From an uncultured Prevotella sp. (GTDB lineage: Bacteria > Bacteroidota > Bacteroidia > Bacteroidales > Bacteroidaceae), in the NCBI GenBank assembly GCA_902798285.1, contig CADBVZ010000034.1, positions 1-51,956 of the forward strand: DNA of 51,956 bases, in the 5' to 3' direction. Under the pieces are notes generated by a model. It saw nothing but the letters and a program-made list of their open reading frames with translations. It searched no databases and was not told where the DNA came from. A program made the position numbers and the translations under genes. This document shows, one piece after another, positions 1 through 8,385 of the stretch (position 1 is the stretch's first letter; every line of letters begins with the position of its first letter).

Positions 1-1
1 G

Positions 2-676
2 GGTATGTTCTCAATGATGAACTACTATCTGCCTCTGCAGGGTATCGCTTCTATGCACTGCTCTGCTAACACCGATATGGAGGGTAAGAACACCGCTATT
101 TTCTTCGGTCTGTCTGGTACAGGTAAGACCACTCTTTCTACCGATCCTAAGCGTCTGCTGATTGGTGATGACGAGCACGGATGGGACGACGAGGGTGTGT
201 TCAACTTCGAGGGTGGTTGCTACGCTAAGGTTATCAACCTCTCTAAGGAGAACGAGCCCGACATCTACGGTGCTATCAAGCGCGACGCTCTGCTCGAGAA
301 CGTAACTGTTGACGCTGCTGGTAAGATTGACTTCGCTGATAAGAGCGTTACCGAGAACACTCGTGTATCATATCCTATCAACCACATTGAGAAGATCGCC
401 CAGAAGGTGAACAAGAAGAGCGCTGGTCCTGAGGCTAAGAACGTTATCTTCCTCTCTGCTGATGCATTCGGCGTACTGCCCCCAGTATCTATCCTGACTC
501 CGGAGCAGACCAAGTACTACTTCCTCTCTGGTTTCACAGCTAAGCTGGCTGGTACAGAGCGTGGTATCACTGAGCCCACTCCTACCTTCTCTGCTTGCTT
601 CGGGGTACTGGCAAGCGTATCTCTATCCCCGATACACGTGGTATCATCGACGCTATCCTGGATGGTGCTATCCTGA
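2..676 (+). pseudogene. pckA: Phosphoenolpyruvate carboxykinase (ATP), 5' part of broken gene
   Basis: This is ATP-dependent PEP carboxykinase, which converts oxaloacetate and ATP to phosphoenolpyruvate, ADP and CO2 and in gut Bacteroidales works in the CO2-fixing direction of fermentation. The gene enters from the left edge already open, so its N-terminus is outside the window. Visible motifs are the P-loop [10 protein letters not shown] (residues 37-46 counting from the first Met), the metal/kinase-2 motif IGDDEHGW and the run [15 protein letters not shown]. The family continues after TFSACFG with about 34 more residues before GTGKRIS. Here those codons are absent and the frame shifts near 604, so the tail read in this frame to 676 is out-of-frame nonsense. 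The remainder continues in another frame to 894. Identity is certain; whether the break is biological or an assembly error is open. Confidence 0.9.
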
Positions 677-894
677 AGGCTGAGACCAAGAAGATCCCTT
701 ACTTCGACTTCGAGGTGCCCACAGCTCTGCCCAACGTGAACCCCGCTATCCTCGACCCTCGCGACACTTATGCCAACGCTGCTGAGTGGGAGGAGAAGGC
801 CAAGGATCTTGCTGGTCGTTTCATCAAGAACTTCAAGAAGTACGAGGGCAACGAGGCTGGTAAGGCACTTGTCGCTGCTGGTCCAAAGCTCTAA
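595..894 (+). pseudogene. pckA: Phosphoenolpyruvate carboxykinase, 3' part after the frameshift
   Basis: This frame restores the C-terminal part of PckA from the motif [18 protein letters not shown] (starting near 604) to the typical end ALVAAGPKL. The Met at 595 is fortuitous; the real coding link is with the frame ending at 676. Comparison with the family predicts that about 103 nt are missing at the junction TTCGG/GGTACTGGC, roughly 34 codons plus one base. The retained part carries the adenine- and metal-binding GTGKRIS segment, so a functional enzyme would need both halves in one frame. A strong terminator follows at 932-966. Confidence 0.88.
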
Positions 895-931
895 ACAATT
901 GTCAATTATAAATTGTCAATTAAATACAGTG

Positions 932-966
932 ATAGGCTGTGCCGCAAGGTGCAGCCTATTTTTTTG
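932..966 (+). terminator. Rho-independent terminator of pckA
   Basis: The inverted repeat ATAGGCTG (932-939) with CAGCCTAT (952-959) is followed directly by a run of seven T. The same CCTATTTTTTTGATG 3' side recurs in the secDF terminator. Confidence 0.88.
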
Positions 967-1038
967 ATGTAAGTCAATAAGCAACAAAACACCCCCAAAA
1001 TTCTCAATTCTCAATTCTCAATTCTCAATTAATCTTCG

Positions 1039-1046
1039 TACCTTTG
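1039..1046 (+). promoter_or_regulatory. Bacteroidetes -7 box upstream of the 31-codon ORF
   Basis: TACCTTTG matches the TAnnTTTG consensus. It is preceded by four tandem copies of ATTCTCA/ATTCTCAA-type sequence (about 999-1030) and gives a leader of about 60 nt to the ATG at 1114. No clear TTTG -33 box is seen. Confidence 0.6.
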
Positions 1047-1113
1047 CACTCGTAATCGAGAGATTATATCGTTATTCATTAGGTTAGTAGTTAGATTTTT
1101 TAAGGTAAAGATT

Positions 1114-1209
1114 ATGTTATTAGATTTTCAAACGACGGTCATGTTGGCGTCGGTTGCGATTGTTTCGGCACTGAGCATCATCACTTTGATGCACACCAAC
1201 ATTCGATAA
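1114..1209 (+). CDS. Small single-helix membrane peptide (31 aa), unknown function
   Basis: This 31-codon ORF starts with MLLDFQTTVML, continues as one hydrophobic helix (about residues 9-26) and ends with a short basic tail (HTNIR). It is not a recognised family. It forms a complete stand-alone unit: a TACCTTTG promoter at 1039, a purine-rich GGTAAAG just before the ATG, and a GC-rich terminator 24 nt after the stop. Neighbours on both sides have their own promoter or terminator, so it is probably transcribed alone. It could be a small membrane protein, a toxin-like peptide, or a chance ORF inside a small RNA of about 210 nt. The unit is more certain than the coding assignment. Confidence 0.5.
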   Translation: MLLDFQTTVMLASVAIVSALSIITLMHTNIR

Positions 1210-1232
1210 CAACAACTAACATCCGTTGAAAG

Positions 1233-1269
1233 GAGCGTGGGGTGAGTGAGTCATACCACGCTCTTTTTT
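1233..1269 (+). terminator. Terminator of the small-peptide unit
   Basis: The stem GAGCGTGG (1233-1240) pairs with CCACGCTC (1256-1263) and is followed by six T. Confidence 0.88.
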
Positions 1270-1364
1270 ATCTGAAAACACTAAACTAACTTAAAATCGG
1301 TCAAATTATGACATAATTTCTTTAATTATAAGGTGAAAATCGCTCATATTTGAGGAAATGTGCG

Positions 1365-1372
1365 TAAATTTG
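1365..1372 (+). promoter_or_regulatory. -7 box for the DUF6242 gene
   Basis: TAAATTTG matches TAnnTTTG and lies 33 nt before the ATG at 1406. No good -33 box is visible. Confidence 0.5.
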
Positions 1373-1405
1373 CAGCCAAATTGCGATAAAACAGATTATT
1401 GATCA

Positions 1406-2542
1406 ATGAAAAGATATATCGAACTGCTCTGTCTAGTCATGGTGAGCATGCTGTTACAGACCTCATGTCTTGGTTCTGACGACAGTAGCAACACAGAGTA
1501 TTCCAGCGACACAGCCATTAAGACTTTCAGTCTGTCAGCTGTAAACCGCTATGTACATACCACCTCTAAGTCGGGTAAGGATTCTGTTTACAAGAAGACC
1601 CTTGCCAATCCTGTCGTATTTACTATTGATCAGTATCAGCATAAGATATACAATACTGACTCACTGCCCGTGGATTGCGACATGAAGCACGTGCTGGCTA
1701 CCATAACCAGCGTGAACAGTGGTACGGTTGTCATTAACTATTCCACAACCACTGGTTCTGACTCCCTAATGTACTATGTCAGCACCGACTCCATTGATTT
1801 CACCAAGATAAAAGACCTCCGTGTATATTCAGCCGATGGTAGTGGTTATCGTTCTTATGAGCTAACTGTTAATGTCCATCAGGTTAAGAGCGGACAAATG
1901 GTATGGCAGCAGATGCCTGCGTATTACGTGCCCGTTGACTACCAAAGGATCATTTGGGAACGTAACGTATTTGCCGCAGGTCTCCAGCAGTTCATTGGTG
2001 CCTACAATCAGGAAGGCTATGCCTACGACAGCAACAGGAAGTTGATGGTAAGCAGTGACTGGGGCAATACATGGGAGGAAGATCTTATTGATGAGAACGC
2101 AGAGTTGTTGCCCTCAAACAATGTTGCTTTTGCTGCATGGCCCTTTGCAGCCAACGACTCGACAGACTATCAACTGATGATTGGTACAAGCGACCTCTAC
2201 GGCAAGGCCTGCGTGGTATGGCGCAAGATTTCAGAACACGCCTATCGCAGTCTACCCTCTTTCTGGGTATTCCTGCCTGTAGAAAGCTATAACAAATACT
2301 ATCTGCCGAAGATGGACAACCTCAATCTGGTTTATTACAATGGCATGCCTCTTGCCATCGGCAATGACGGAAATATCTATGTAAGCCGCGACCAGGGTAT
2401 CACCTGGAAGACGACTTCCGAATATACACTCCCCAGCAATATCGGTACCTACAACCTCACAGCCTTGGCCGACGACGAGGGCTATCTTTGGTTGGTAGGC
2501 AAGGACACCGGTGAAGTATGGCGAGGCAAAATCATAGAATAG
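1406..2542 (+). CDS. DUF6242-type lipoprotein with Asp-box repeats
   Basis: A secreted lipoprotein with the signal peptide MKRYIELLCLVMVSMLLQTS and Cys21 as lipid anchor, followed by LGSDDSS, an acidic stretch typical of surface-exported Bacteroidetes lipoproteins. Residues about 35-170 (IYNTDSLPVDCDMKHVLATI and the following text) match the DUF6242 N-terminal domain as I remember it. The C-terminal half has Asp-box motifs (SSDWGNTW, SRDQGITW) that mark a BNR/sialidase-like beta-propeller without visible catalytic residues. Function is unknown; a surface-binding role is a guess. The next gene begins 1 nt after its stop, so the two form an operon. Confidence 0.8.
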   Translation: MKRYIELLCLVMVSMLLQTSCLGSDDSSNTEYSSDTAIKTFSLSAVNRYVHTTSKSGKDSVYKKTLANPVVFTIDQYQHKIYNTDSLPVDCDMKHVLATITSVNSGTVVINYSTTTGSDSLMYYVSTDSIDFTKIKDLRVYSADGSGYRSYELTVNVHQVKSGQMVWQQMPAYYVPVDYQRIIWERNVFAAGLQQFIGAYNQEGYAYDSNRKLMVSSDWGNTWEEDLIDENAELLPSNNVAFAAWPFAANDSTDYQLMIGTSDLYGKACVVWRKISEHAYRSLPSFWVFLPVESYNKYYLPKMDNLNLVYYNGMPLAIGNDGNIYVSRDQGITWKTTSEYTLPSNIGTYNLTALADDEGYLWLVGKDTGEVWRGKIIE

Positions 2543-2543
2543 C

Positions 2544-3215
2544 GTGAGGAAACTGTTGACGGCGATCTTCATGGTGGCAATCACGATAGCCACCCACGCA
2601 CAGGAAGAGCCTGAATACAGGATGGAACTGGGCGCTGGCATAGGATTGATAAACTATGTGGGAGATTTTAACAGTAGTCTGGTGAAAGGCTTTCAGCCTT
2701 GGGCTAGCATCCTCGCCAAATACAGACTGAATCCACGCATGGCAGTGGCCATGGATATAGGAACAGGAAAGATTAAAGGGTCGAGCGATAACGTCAGTAC
2801 CTGGTATCCGACAGAGCGATATGAATTTAACCATAGTCTCACGGAAGCAGACCTGCGTTTTGAATACAACTTCTGGGCCTATGGCACAGGAGAGGAATAC
2901 AGGGGAGCACGACGCCTGACACCCTTTATCACCGCAGGACTTGGGGCAACCTTCTATGGAGGAGACCATAGCGGTGTAACAGTGAACCTGCCCATTGGTG
3001 TAGGCATCAGATACAAACTCGGACAGCGACTGAACCTGACAGCAGAATGGGCGATGCGCATCACACCGAGCGACAAATTGGACGGCCAGAGCGACGTGTA
3101 CGGCATCGAGAGTAGCGGACTGTTTAAAAACACCGACTGCTATAGTGTCTTCCTCGTGGCACTCTCGTACGACATCTGGGCAAAATGTAAAACGTGTAAT
3201 AACGATAGAGATTAA
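2544..3215 (+). CDS. DUF6089-type outer-membrane beta-barrel protein
   Basis: A 223-residue exported protein with signal peptide MRKLLTAIFMVAITIATHAQ, cleaved before EEPEY. It has alternating amphipathic strands and aromatic residues, as in a small outer-membrane beta-barrel, and resembles the DUF6089 family found beside uppS-bamA in Bacteroidales. Translation starts at GTG 2544, which is needed to keep the signal peptide and lies one base after the previous stop. A short Cys-containing basic tail (KCKTCNNDRD) ends the protein. It sits 5 nt before uppS, which fits an envelope-biogenesis operon. Confidence 0.75.
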   Translation: MRKLLTAIFMVAITIATHAQEEPEYRMELGAGIGLINYVGDFNSSLVKGFQPWASILAKYRLNPRMAVAMDIGTGKIKGSSDNVSTWYPTERYEFNHSLTEADLRFEYNFWAYGTGEEYRGARRLTPFITAGLGATFYGGDHSGVTVNLPIGVGIRYKLGQRLNLTAEWAMRITPSDKLDGQSDVYGIESSGLFKNTDCYSVFLVALSYDIWAKCKTCNNDRD

Positions 3216-3220
3216 GATAT

Positions 3221-3970
3221 ATGAAAGAGAATTTGGACATGAACCGCATTCCTCAGCACATTGCCATCATCATGGACGGCAACGGACGCTGGGCCATGGA
3301 CCGTGGGTTGGATCGTACATTCGGACATAAAGCCGGACTCGACAACCTGGAAGCTGTTACTACCTTGTGCTCTAACTTAGGCGTAAAATACCTGACGGTC
3401 TACGCCTTCTCCATAGAAAACTTCAACAGGCCCGCCTATGAGGTGGAGGCATTGATGGGACTGGTGCTCAGTTTCTTCAAGATGCAGTTGTTCCATGACA
3501 ATCATGTGAGCTTCCACGTCGTGGGCGATATGAAGAGGCTTCCGCAGAGTGTTCAAGACAAGCTGAACTCAATGATGGCGGAGACAGCTGGCTACGACGG
3601 TATGGCCATGACCATCGCCATGCCTTATTCATCGAAGCAAGAGTTAGTAAACACCACGAAGATTATCGCTGATAAAGTGAAGAGTGGCGAGATGAGCATC
3701 GACGACATCACAGAAGAGACCATCGACCAGAATCTGTGGACCAACTGGATGCCCGATCCCGATCTGCTTATCCGTACTGGTGGTGAAGTTCGTATTTCCA
3801 ACTATCTGCTCTGGCAGTGCGCTTACTCAGAGTTCTATTTCTGCGACTGCTACTGGCCCGACTTCTCTGAAGAGGAACTCCATAAGGCCATCATCAGTTA
3901 TCAGACCCGCCAGCGCCGTTTCGGAAAGACGGAAGCCCAGATTGAGGCAGAGGAAAAGGAAAAATTGTAA
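3221..3970 (+). CDS. uppS: Isoprenyl (undecaprenyl) diphosphate synthase
   Basis: A cis-prenyltransferase that adds isopentenyl units to farnesyl diphosphate to make undecaprenyl diphosphate, the lipid carrier for peptidoglycan and surface sugars. The signature HIAIIMDGNGRW is at residues 13-24, with catalytic Asp19. YAFSIENFNRP and RTGGEVRIS (around 185-193) form the substrate-binding and dimer motifs. The length of 249 aa is normal. One oddity is TIAMPYSS where the family usually has an AxNYG/S segment, with Pro replacing the Asn. It lies immediately upstream of bamA, the conserved Bacteroidales order. Confidence 0.95.
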   Translation: MKENLDMNRIPQHIAIIMDGNGRWAMDRGLDRTFGHKAGLDNLEAVTTLCSNLGVKYLTVYAFSIENFNRPAYEVEALMGLVLSFFKMQLFHDNHVSFHVVGDMKRLPQSVQDKLNSMMAETAGYDGMAMTIAMPYSSKQELVNTTKIIADKVKSGEMSIDDITEETIDQNLWTNWMPDPDLLIRTGGEVRISNYLLWQCAYSEFYFCDCYWPDFSEEELHKAIISYQTRQRRFGKTEAQIEAEEKEKL

Positions 3971-4078
3971 AAAGGTAAAAAAGTAAAAAGAGACAGTGTT
4001 ATTATATATTATTATAAATAAGGTGAAAGGAATGGTAAAAGGTGTCTTACCTTTTTGCCTTTTTACCTTTTTATCTTT
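3965..4078. repeat. Inverted A/T-tract repeat enclosing the bamA start
   Basis: AAAAAGGTAAAAAAGTAAAA (from about 3970) is nearly complementary to TTTTTGCCTTTTTACCTTTT inside the bamA signal-peptide codons (about 4053-4073). The two arms enclose the start codon. Confidence 0.6.
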
Positions 4079-6701
4079 AACAGTTTCTGCTCAGGACAAG
4101 ATCATCAACCCCGACATCTCCTATGCCGGAACGCCACGCACCTGCGAGATTGGCGGTATTGCCGTTGAGGGTGTTGATGGCTATGAGGATTATGTACTGG
4201 CAGGACTCTCTGGACTCTCCGTCGGACAGGAAGTAGAAGTACCTGGCTCACAGATTACAGAGGCAGTAAAACGCTACTGGCGCAACGGTCTGTTCTCGAA
4301 GGTTAGCATTACAGCCGACTCTATCGTCGGTAATAAGGTATACCTCTGTATCCACCTGGGTCTGCGTCCCCGTATCAGCGACATCCGCTATCATGGCATC
4401 AAGAAAGCCGAGCGCGATGATATGGAGGCCAAGTTGGGTATGGTAAAAGGCATGAGTCTCACGCGTAATATCATTGACCGTGCCAAGATCCTGGCTAAGA
4501 AATATTTCGATGACAAGGGTTACAAGAATGCCGAGATCGACATCGTTCAGAATGAACAGGAAGGTACTAATCAAGTTATCCTCGACGTGAATATCGACAA
4601 GAAGGATAAGATGCGCGTACACAAGCTGATCTTCGACGGAAACGATAAACTCACAGATAGCAAGATCAAGGGTTCGCTTATCAGCAAGGGTGCCTTCGGT
4701 AAGATTCACGAAGCCAATAAGATTACGAACATTTTCAAGTCGAAGAAATTTACCGACGAGCGTTATAAGGAAGCTAAGCAGGCTCTGATTGAGAAGTACA
4801 ACGAACTGGGTTTCCGCGATGCCTCAATTATTGAAGACTCTGTCTATAGTTATGACGACAAGCACGTCAACATCTATGTTAAGGTCGACGAAGGCGAGAA
4901 ATACTACATCCGCAACATTACCTGGGTGGGCAACACCGTTGTAACCACCGATTATCTGAATGCCGTACTTGGCATGAGGAAGGGCGATGTGTATAACCAG
5001 AAGCAGATGGGTAAGCGCCTGAGAGAGGACGATGATGCCGCAGGCAACTACTACTATAACAACGGTTATGTGTTCTCAAACATCGACCCTGTGGAGGTTA
5101 ACATCGATGGCGACTCTATCGATATTGAGATGCGCGTCACCGAGGGTCCGCAGGCTCACCTGAACCATGTACGTATCTATGGTAACGACCGCCTGTATGA
5201 AGAGGTGGTTCGCCGCGAGCTCCGCACAAAGCCAGGCGACCTTTTCAACAAGGAAGCCCTCATGCGTTCAGCCCGTGATATCGCTTCTATGGGATTCTTC
5301 GATCCTGAGAAGGTAAATCCCGATGTGAAGCCTAACTACGAAGATGGTACTGTTGACGTCAACTGGCAGCTCGAGCAGAAGTCGAACGACCAGTTGGAGT
5401 TCTCACTCGGTTGGGGACAGACGGGTATCATTGGTAAGATTGGTATCAAGTTCAACAACTTCTCTATCCGTAACCTCTTCGGCAAGAATAAGCTCCACCG
5501 TGGTATCCTGCCTTACGGCGATGGTGAGCAACTGGGCTTCAGTTTCCAGACCAACGGTTCGTACTATAGCTCGCTGAGCGCCAACTACGGTACCAACTGG
5601 TTTGGTGGCAAGCGTCCGAACAGCTTTAATGTCGGAGCCTACTACTCTCACCAGTCCGATATCTCCAGCTACTATCGTAACAACGCGTTCTACAACAACT
5701 ACGCCATGTATAGCTACGGTTATGGTGGCTATAACCCCTACTACTACAACTACGAGTCGATGCTCGACGACGACAAGACGATGACCGTCTTCGGTGCTTC
5801 TGTAGGATGGGGTAAACGTCTGCGCTGGCCCGATGACTACTTCCAGTTCTCAGCCACACTGGGTTATACCCGCTATATGCTGCGCGACTGGAGTTACTTC
5901 TATATCCACAACGGTAACTGTAACAACATCAACTTGGGTCTTACCCTGTCGCGTACCTCTACCGACAACCAGTTGTTCCCACGTCGTGGTTCAGAGTTCA
6001 TGCTTTCTGTTACTCTGACACCACCCTGGTCACTCTTCGATGGCAAGGACTACTCCACCCTGGCTAAGAATCAGAACTCAGCCACCTACGAGGATGAACT
6101 GCAGGATGTATACCGCTGGATTGAGTATCACAAGTGGAAGTTTAAGAGCCGTACCTTTACAGCCCTTACCGGCGATCAGAAGTGCTTCGTGCTGATGACG
6201 CGCGTAGAATTCGGACTCTTAGGTTCCTACAACAAGGATAAGCGCTCACCGTTCGAGACCTTCTACGTAGGTGGTGACGGTATGAGTGGCTACTCATATG
6301 GTTATGCAGAAGAGACCATCGGTCTGCGTGGTTACGAAAACGGATCGCTCTCCTACTCTTCAGCCTATGAGGAGATGATGAAGGGACATAGCATCTCGTC
6401 GTACAACTCTTATGCTTACGACCGCTTTACACTTGAGTTGCGCTATCCGTTCATGCTGGGTAATACTACTATCTACGGACTTGGCTTCCTTGAGGGCGGT
6501 AATGCATGGGCTAATCCGAAGGACTTCAACCCCTTCAAGATGAAGCGCTCAGCAGGTGTCGGTGTCCGCATCTTCCTCCCGATGGTGGGTCTGATGGGTA
6601 TCGACTGGGCTTATGGCTTCGACAATGTATATACCAACCAGTCGGGTGCTCAGTCTCGAGGCGGTAGCAATTTCCACTTCATCCTCGGCCAAGAGTTCTA
6701 G
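4032..6701 (+). CDS. bamA: Outer-membrane protein assembly factor BamA
   Basis: The central BAM component that folds and inserts beta-barrels into the outer membrane. I chose ATG 4032, which gives a clean signal peptide (MVKGVLPFCLFTFLSLTVSAQ); an in-frame GTG at 3996 would add 12 unlikely residues. POTRA-like repeats occupy roughly residues 40-440, and the Omp85 beta-barrel fills the rest, ending in a terminal Phe (FHFILGQEF). A Tyr/Asn-rich stretch around residues 540-585 is probably an extracellular loop. It is followed by three Skp-like chaperone genes that would deliver its substrates. Confidence 0.93.
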   Translation: MVKGVLPFCLFTFLSLTVSAQDKIINPDISYAGTPRTCEIGGIAVEGVDGYEDYVLAGLSGLSVGQEVEVPGSQITEAVKRYWRNGLFSKVSITADSIVGNKVYLCIHLGLRPRISDIRYHGIKKAERDDMEAKLGMVKGMSLTRNIIDRAKILAKKYFDDKGYKNAEIDIVQNEQEGTNQVILDVNIDKKDKMRVHKLIFDGNDKLTDSKIKGSLISKGAFGKIHEANKITNIFKSKKFTDERYKEAKQALIEKYNELGFRDASIIEDSVYSYDDKHVNIYVKVDEGEKYYIRNITWVGNTVVTTDYLNAVLGMRKGDVYNQKQMGKRLREDDDAAGNYYYNNGYVFSNIDPVEVNIDGDSIDIEMRVTEGPQAHLNHVRIYGNDRLYEEVVRRELRTKPGDLFNKEALMRSARDIASMGFFDPEKVNPDVKPNYEDGTVDVNWQLEQKSNDQLEFSLGWGQTGIIGKIGIKFNNFSIRNLFGKNKLHRGILPYGDGEQLGFSFQTNGSYYSSLSANYGTNWFGGKRPNSFNVGAYYSHQSDISSYYRNNAFYNNYAMYSYGYGGYNPYYYNYESMLDDDKTMTVFGASVGWGKRLRWPDDYFQFSATLGYTRYMLRDWSYFYIHNGNCNNINLGLTLSRTSTDNQLFPRRGSEFMLSVTLTPPWSLFDGKDYSTLAKNQNSATYEDELQDVYRWIEYHKWKFKSRTFTALTGDQKCFVLMTRVEFGLLGSYNKDKRSPFETFYVGGDGMSGYSYGYAEETIGLRGYENGSLSYSSAYEEMMKGHSISSYNSYAYDRFTLELRYPFMLGNTTIYGLGFLEGGNAWANPKDFNPFKMKRSAGVGVRIFLPMVGLMGIDWAYGFDNVYTNQSGAQSRGGSNFHFILGQEF

Positions 6702-6815
6702 GATAATTAAGAATCTGGAATTAAGAGTTAAGAAAACAGTTAAGAGTTGTTTATCATTAAAACCATTCGGAAGTAATTACGTCTAACAGATGTTATCAAT
6801 AAAACGAAATTGCAT

Positions 6816-7331
6816 ATGAAGAAGCTAATTATCTGTGTAATCTGCGCCATCTGCGGCCTTACATCAGCCTCAGCGCAGAAGTTCGCTTTGGTAGATATGG
6901 AGTATATCCTGAAGAATATCCCTGCCTACGAGCGTGCCAACGAACAGTTGAACCAGGTGTCTAAGCAATGGCAGGCTGAGGTCGACGCCCTCAACACCGA
7001 AGCTCAGACGCTCTATAAGAACTACCAGAATGAGGTAGTATTCCTCTCCAAAGAGCAGAAGAAAGCCAAGCAGGATGCCATCGTCGAGAAGGAGAAGCAA
7101 GCTGCCGACCTGAAGAAGCAGTACTTCGGACCCGATGGCGAGCTATTCAAGAAACGCACCGCCCTCATGAATCCTATCCAGGACGAGATTTACAATGCCA
7201 TCAAGGACATTGCCGATCAGCGCGGTTATCAGCTGGTACTCGATCGTGCCAGCGATCAGGGCATCATCTATGGTTCGCCCAAGATCGACATCTCTTCAGA
7301 GGTACTCCGCAAACTCGGATACTCTAACTAA
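6816..7331 (+). CDS. OmpH/Skp-family periplasmic chaperone 1
   Basis: A Skp/OmpH-like chaperone that would carry unfolded outer-membrane proteins across the periplasm to BamA. It has the signal peptide MKKLIICVICAICGLTSASAQ and the typical start KFALVDMEYILKNIP, followed by a long charged coiled-coil (about residues 40-110) and a compact C-terminal trimerisation segment. ATG 6816 is preferred over the in-frame ATG 6810 because its paralogue begins with the same MKKLIIC. It is the first of three tandem copies. Confidence 0.88.
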   Translation: MKKLIICVICAICGLTSASAQKFALVDMEYILKNIPAYERANEQLNQVSKQWQAEVDALNTEAQTLYKNYQNEVVFLSKEQKKAKQDAIVEKEKQAADLKKQYFGPDGELFKKRTALMNPIQDEIYNAIKDIADQRGYQLVLDRASDQGIIYGSPKIDISSEVLRKLGYSN

Positions 7332-7367
7332 TTGATAATTGAAAATTAATAATTAACTAATAAGAAA

Positions 7368-7871
7368 ATGAAGAAATTAATTATTTGCGCCATTTGCGCA
7401 ATCTGCGGTTTCACCACCGCCAATGCACAGGGTAAGTTCGGACACGTGAACACCAATGAGATTATCCAGGCCATGCCTGAGTATAACAAGGCTAAGACTG
7501 AGATCGATGCCCTCCAGCAGCAGTATGAGGCTGATCTGAAGTCAATGCAGGACGAACTGCAGAAGAAGGGCGAGGCTTTCGATAAGGAGCAGGCCACTCT
7601 GCCCGAGAACATCAAGCAGCGTCGTCAGACCGAGCTGCAGGAGATGTATCAGAAGATCCAGCAGAGCTATCAGGACAACCAACAGGCTCTTCAGAAGGCA
7701 TCTGCCGAGAAGATGCAGGCCATTCAGGCTAAGGTACTTGAGGCCATCAAGTCAGTTGGTCAGACAGGCGGTTTCATTTACATCATGGAGGACAACTCCC
7801 TGCCTTACATCAGCTCTACCCTCTCTACCGATGTTACTGCACAGGTAAAGGCAAAGCTTGGTTTGAAGTAA
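7368..7871 (+). CDS. OmpH/Skp-family periplasmic chaperone 2
   Basis: The second tandem Skp-like chaperone, 167 aa. Its signal peptide MKKLIICAICAICGFTTANAQ is almost identical to that of copy 1, while the mature part differs. GKFGHVNTNEIIQAMPEY is the family's first strand and helix, followed by a Gln/Lys/Glu-rich coiled coil (about 40-125) and VKAKLGLK at the end. Only 1 nt separates it from copy 3, so the two are co-translated. Confidence 0.9.
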   Translation: MKKLIICAICAICGFTTANAQGKFGHVNTNEIIQAMPEYNKAKTEIDALQQQYEADLKSMQDELQKKGEAFDKEQATLPENIKQRRQTELQEMYQKIQQSYQDNQQALQKASAEKMQAIQAKVLEAIKSVGQTGGFIYIMEDNSLPYISSTLSTDVTAQVKAKLGLK

Positions 7872-7872
7872 T

Positions 7873-8385
7873 ATGAAGCGAATAGCTATCATACTTTCAT
7901 TCATGTGTGTTTTCCTGAGTGCATCGGCTCAGGAAAACATCACCATGAAGTTTGGTTTCCTCAGCTACGAGGCTGCCCTGCAGTCTATGGGCGAATATGC
8001 CCTTGTACAGAAGCAGATGACCGACCTCCGTACGCAATACGAGGCTGAAACCAAACGTGTGGAGGATGAGTTCAACGCCAAGTACGAGGATTTTCTCGAA
8101 GGCCAGCGCGAATTCCCCAAGACCATTCTCCAGAAGCGTCAGACTGAACTGCAAGAGCTCATGCAGAAGAACATCGAGTTCAAGCAGAACAGCATTCAGG
8201 AGCTGGCCAAGGCCGAACAGGAAGCCATGGCCCCTCTGCGCATCAAACTCATCGAGACGCTTGGCAATATCGGTCGTGAGCGTGGCTATGCCTTCATCGT
8301 AGATACCGACCAGAAGGCTCTGCCCTTCATCAACCCCGCCATGGGCGAGGATATCAACCAGCTGGTACAGAATGCTCTCAAGTAG
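7873..8385 (+). CDS. OmpH/Skp-family periplasmic chaperone 3
   Basis: The third tandem Skp-like chaperone, 170 aa. The signal peptide is MKRIAIILSFMCVFLSASAQ. MKFGFLSYEAALQSMGEY corresponds to the family start, then comes a coiled coil rich in Glu and Gln with the FPKTILQKRQTELQ segment also seen in copy 2 (KQRRQTELQ). The C-terminal YAFIVDTDQKALPFINP parallels FIYIMEDNSLPYI of copy 2, showing that copies 2 and 3 are closest relatives. Its end overlaps the murI start by 14 nt. Confidence 0.88.
   Translation: MKRIAIILSFMCVFLSASAQENITMKFGFLSYEAALQSMGEYALVQKQMTDLRTQYEAETKRVEDEFNAKYEDFLEGQREFPKTILQKRQTELQELMQKNIEFKQNSIQELAKAEQEAMAPLRIKLIETLGNIGRERGYAFIVDTDQKALPFINPAMGEDINQLVQNALK

Noticed and set aside
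999-1030. Tandem TTCTCAA repeats as a functional regulatory array
   Set aside because: Similar simple repeats are common in intergenic DNA of this group, and nothing ties them to a regulator.
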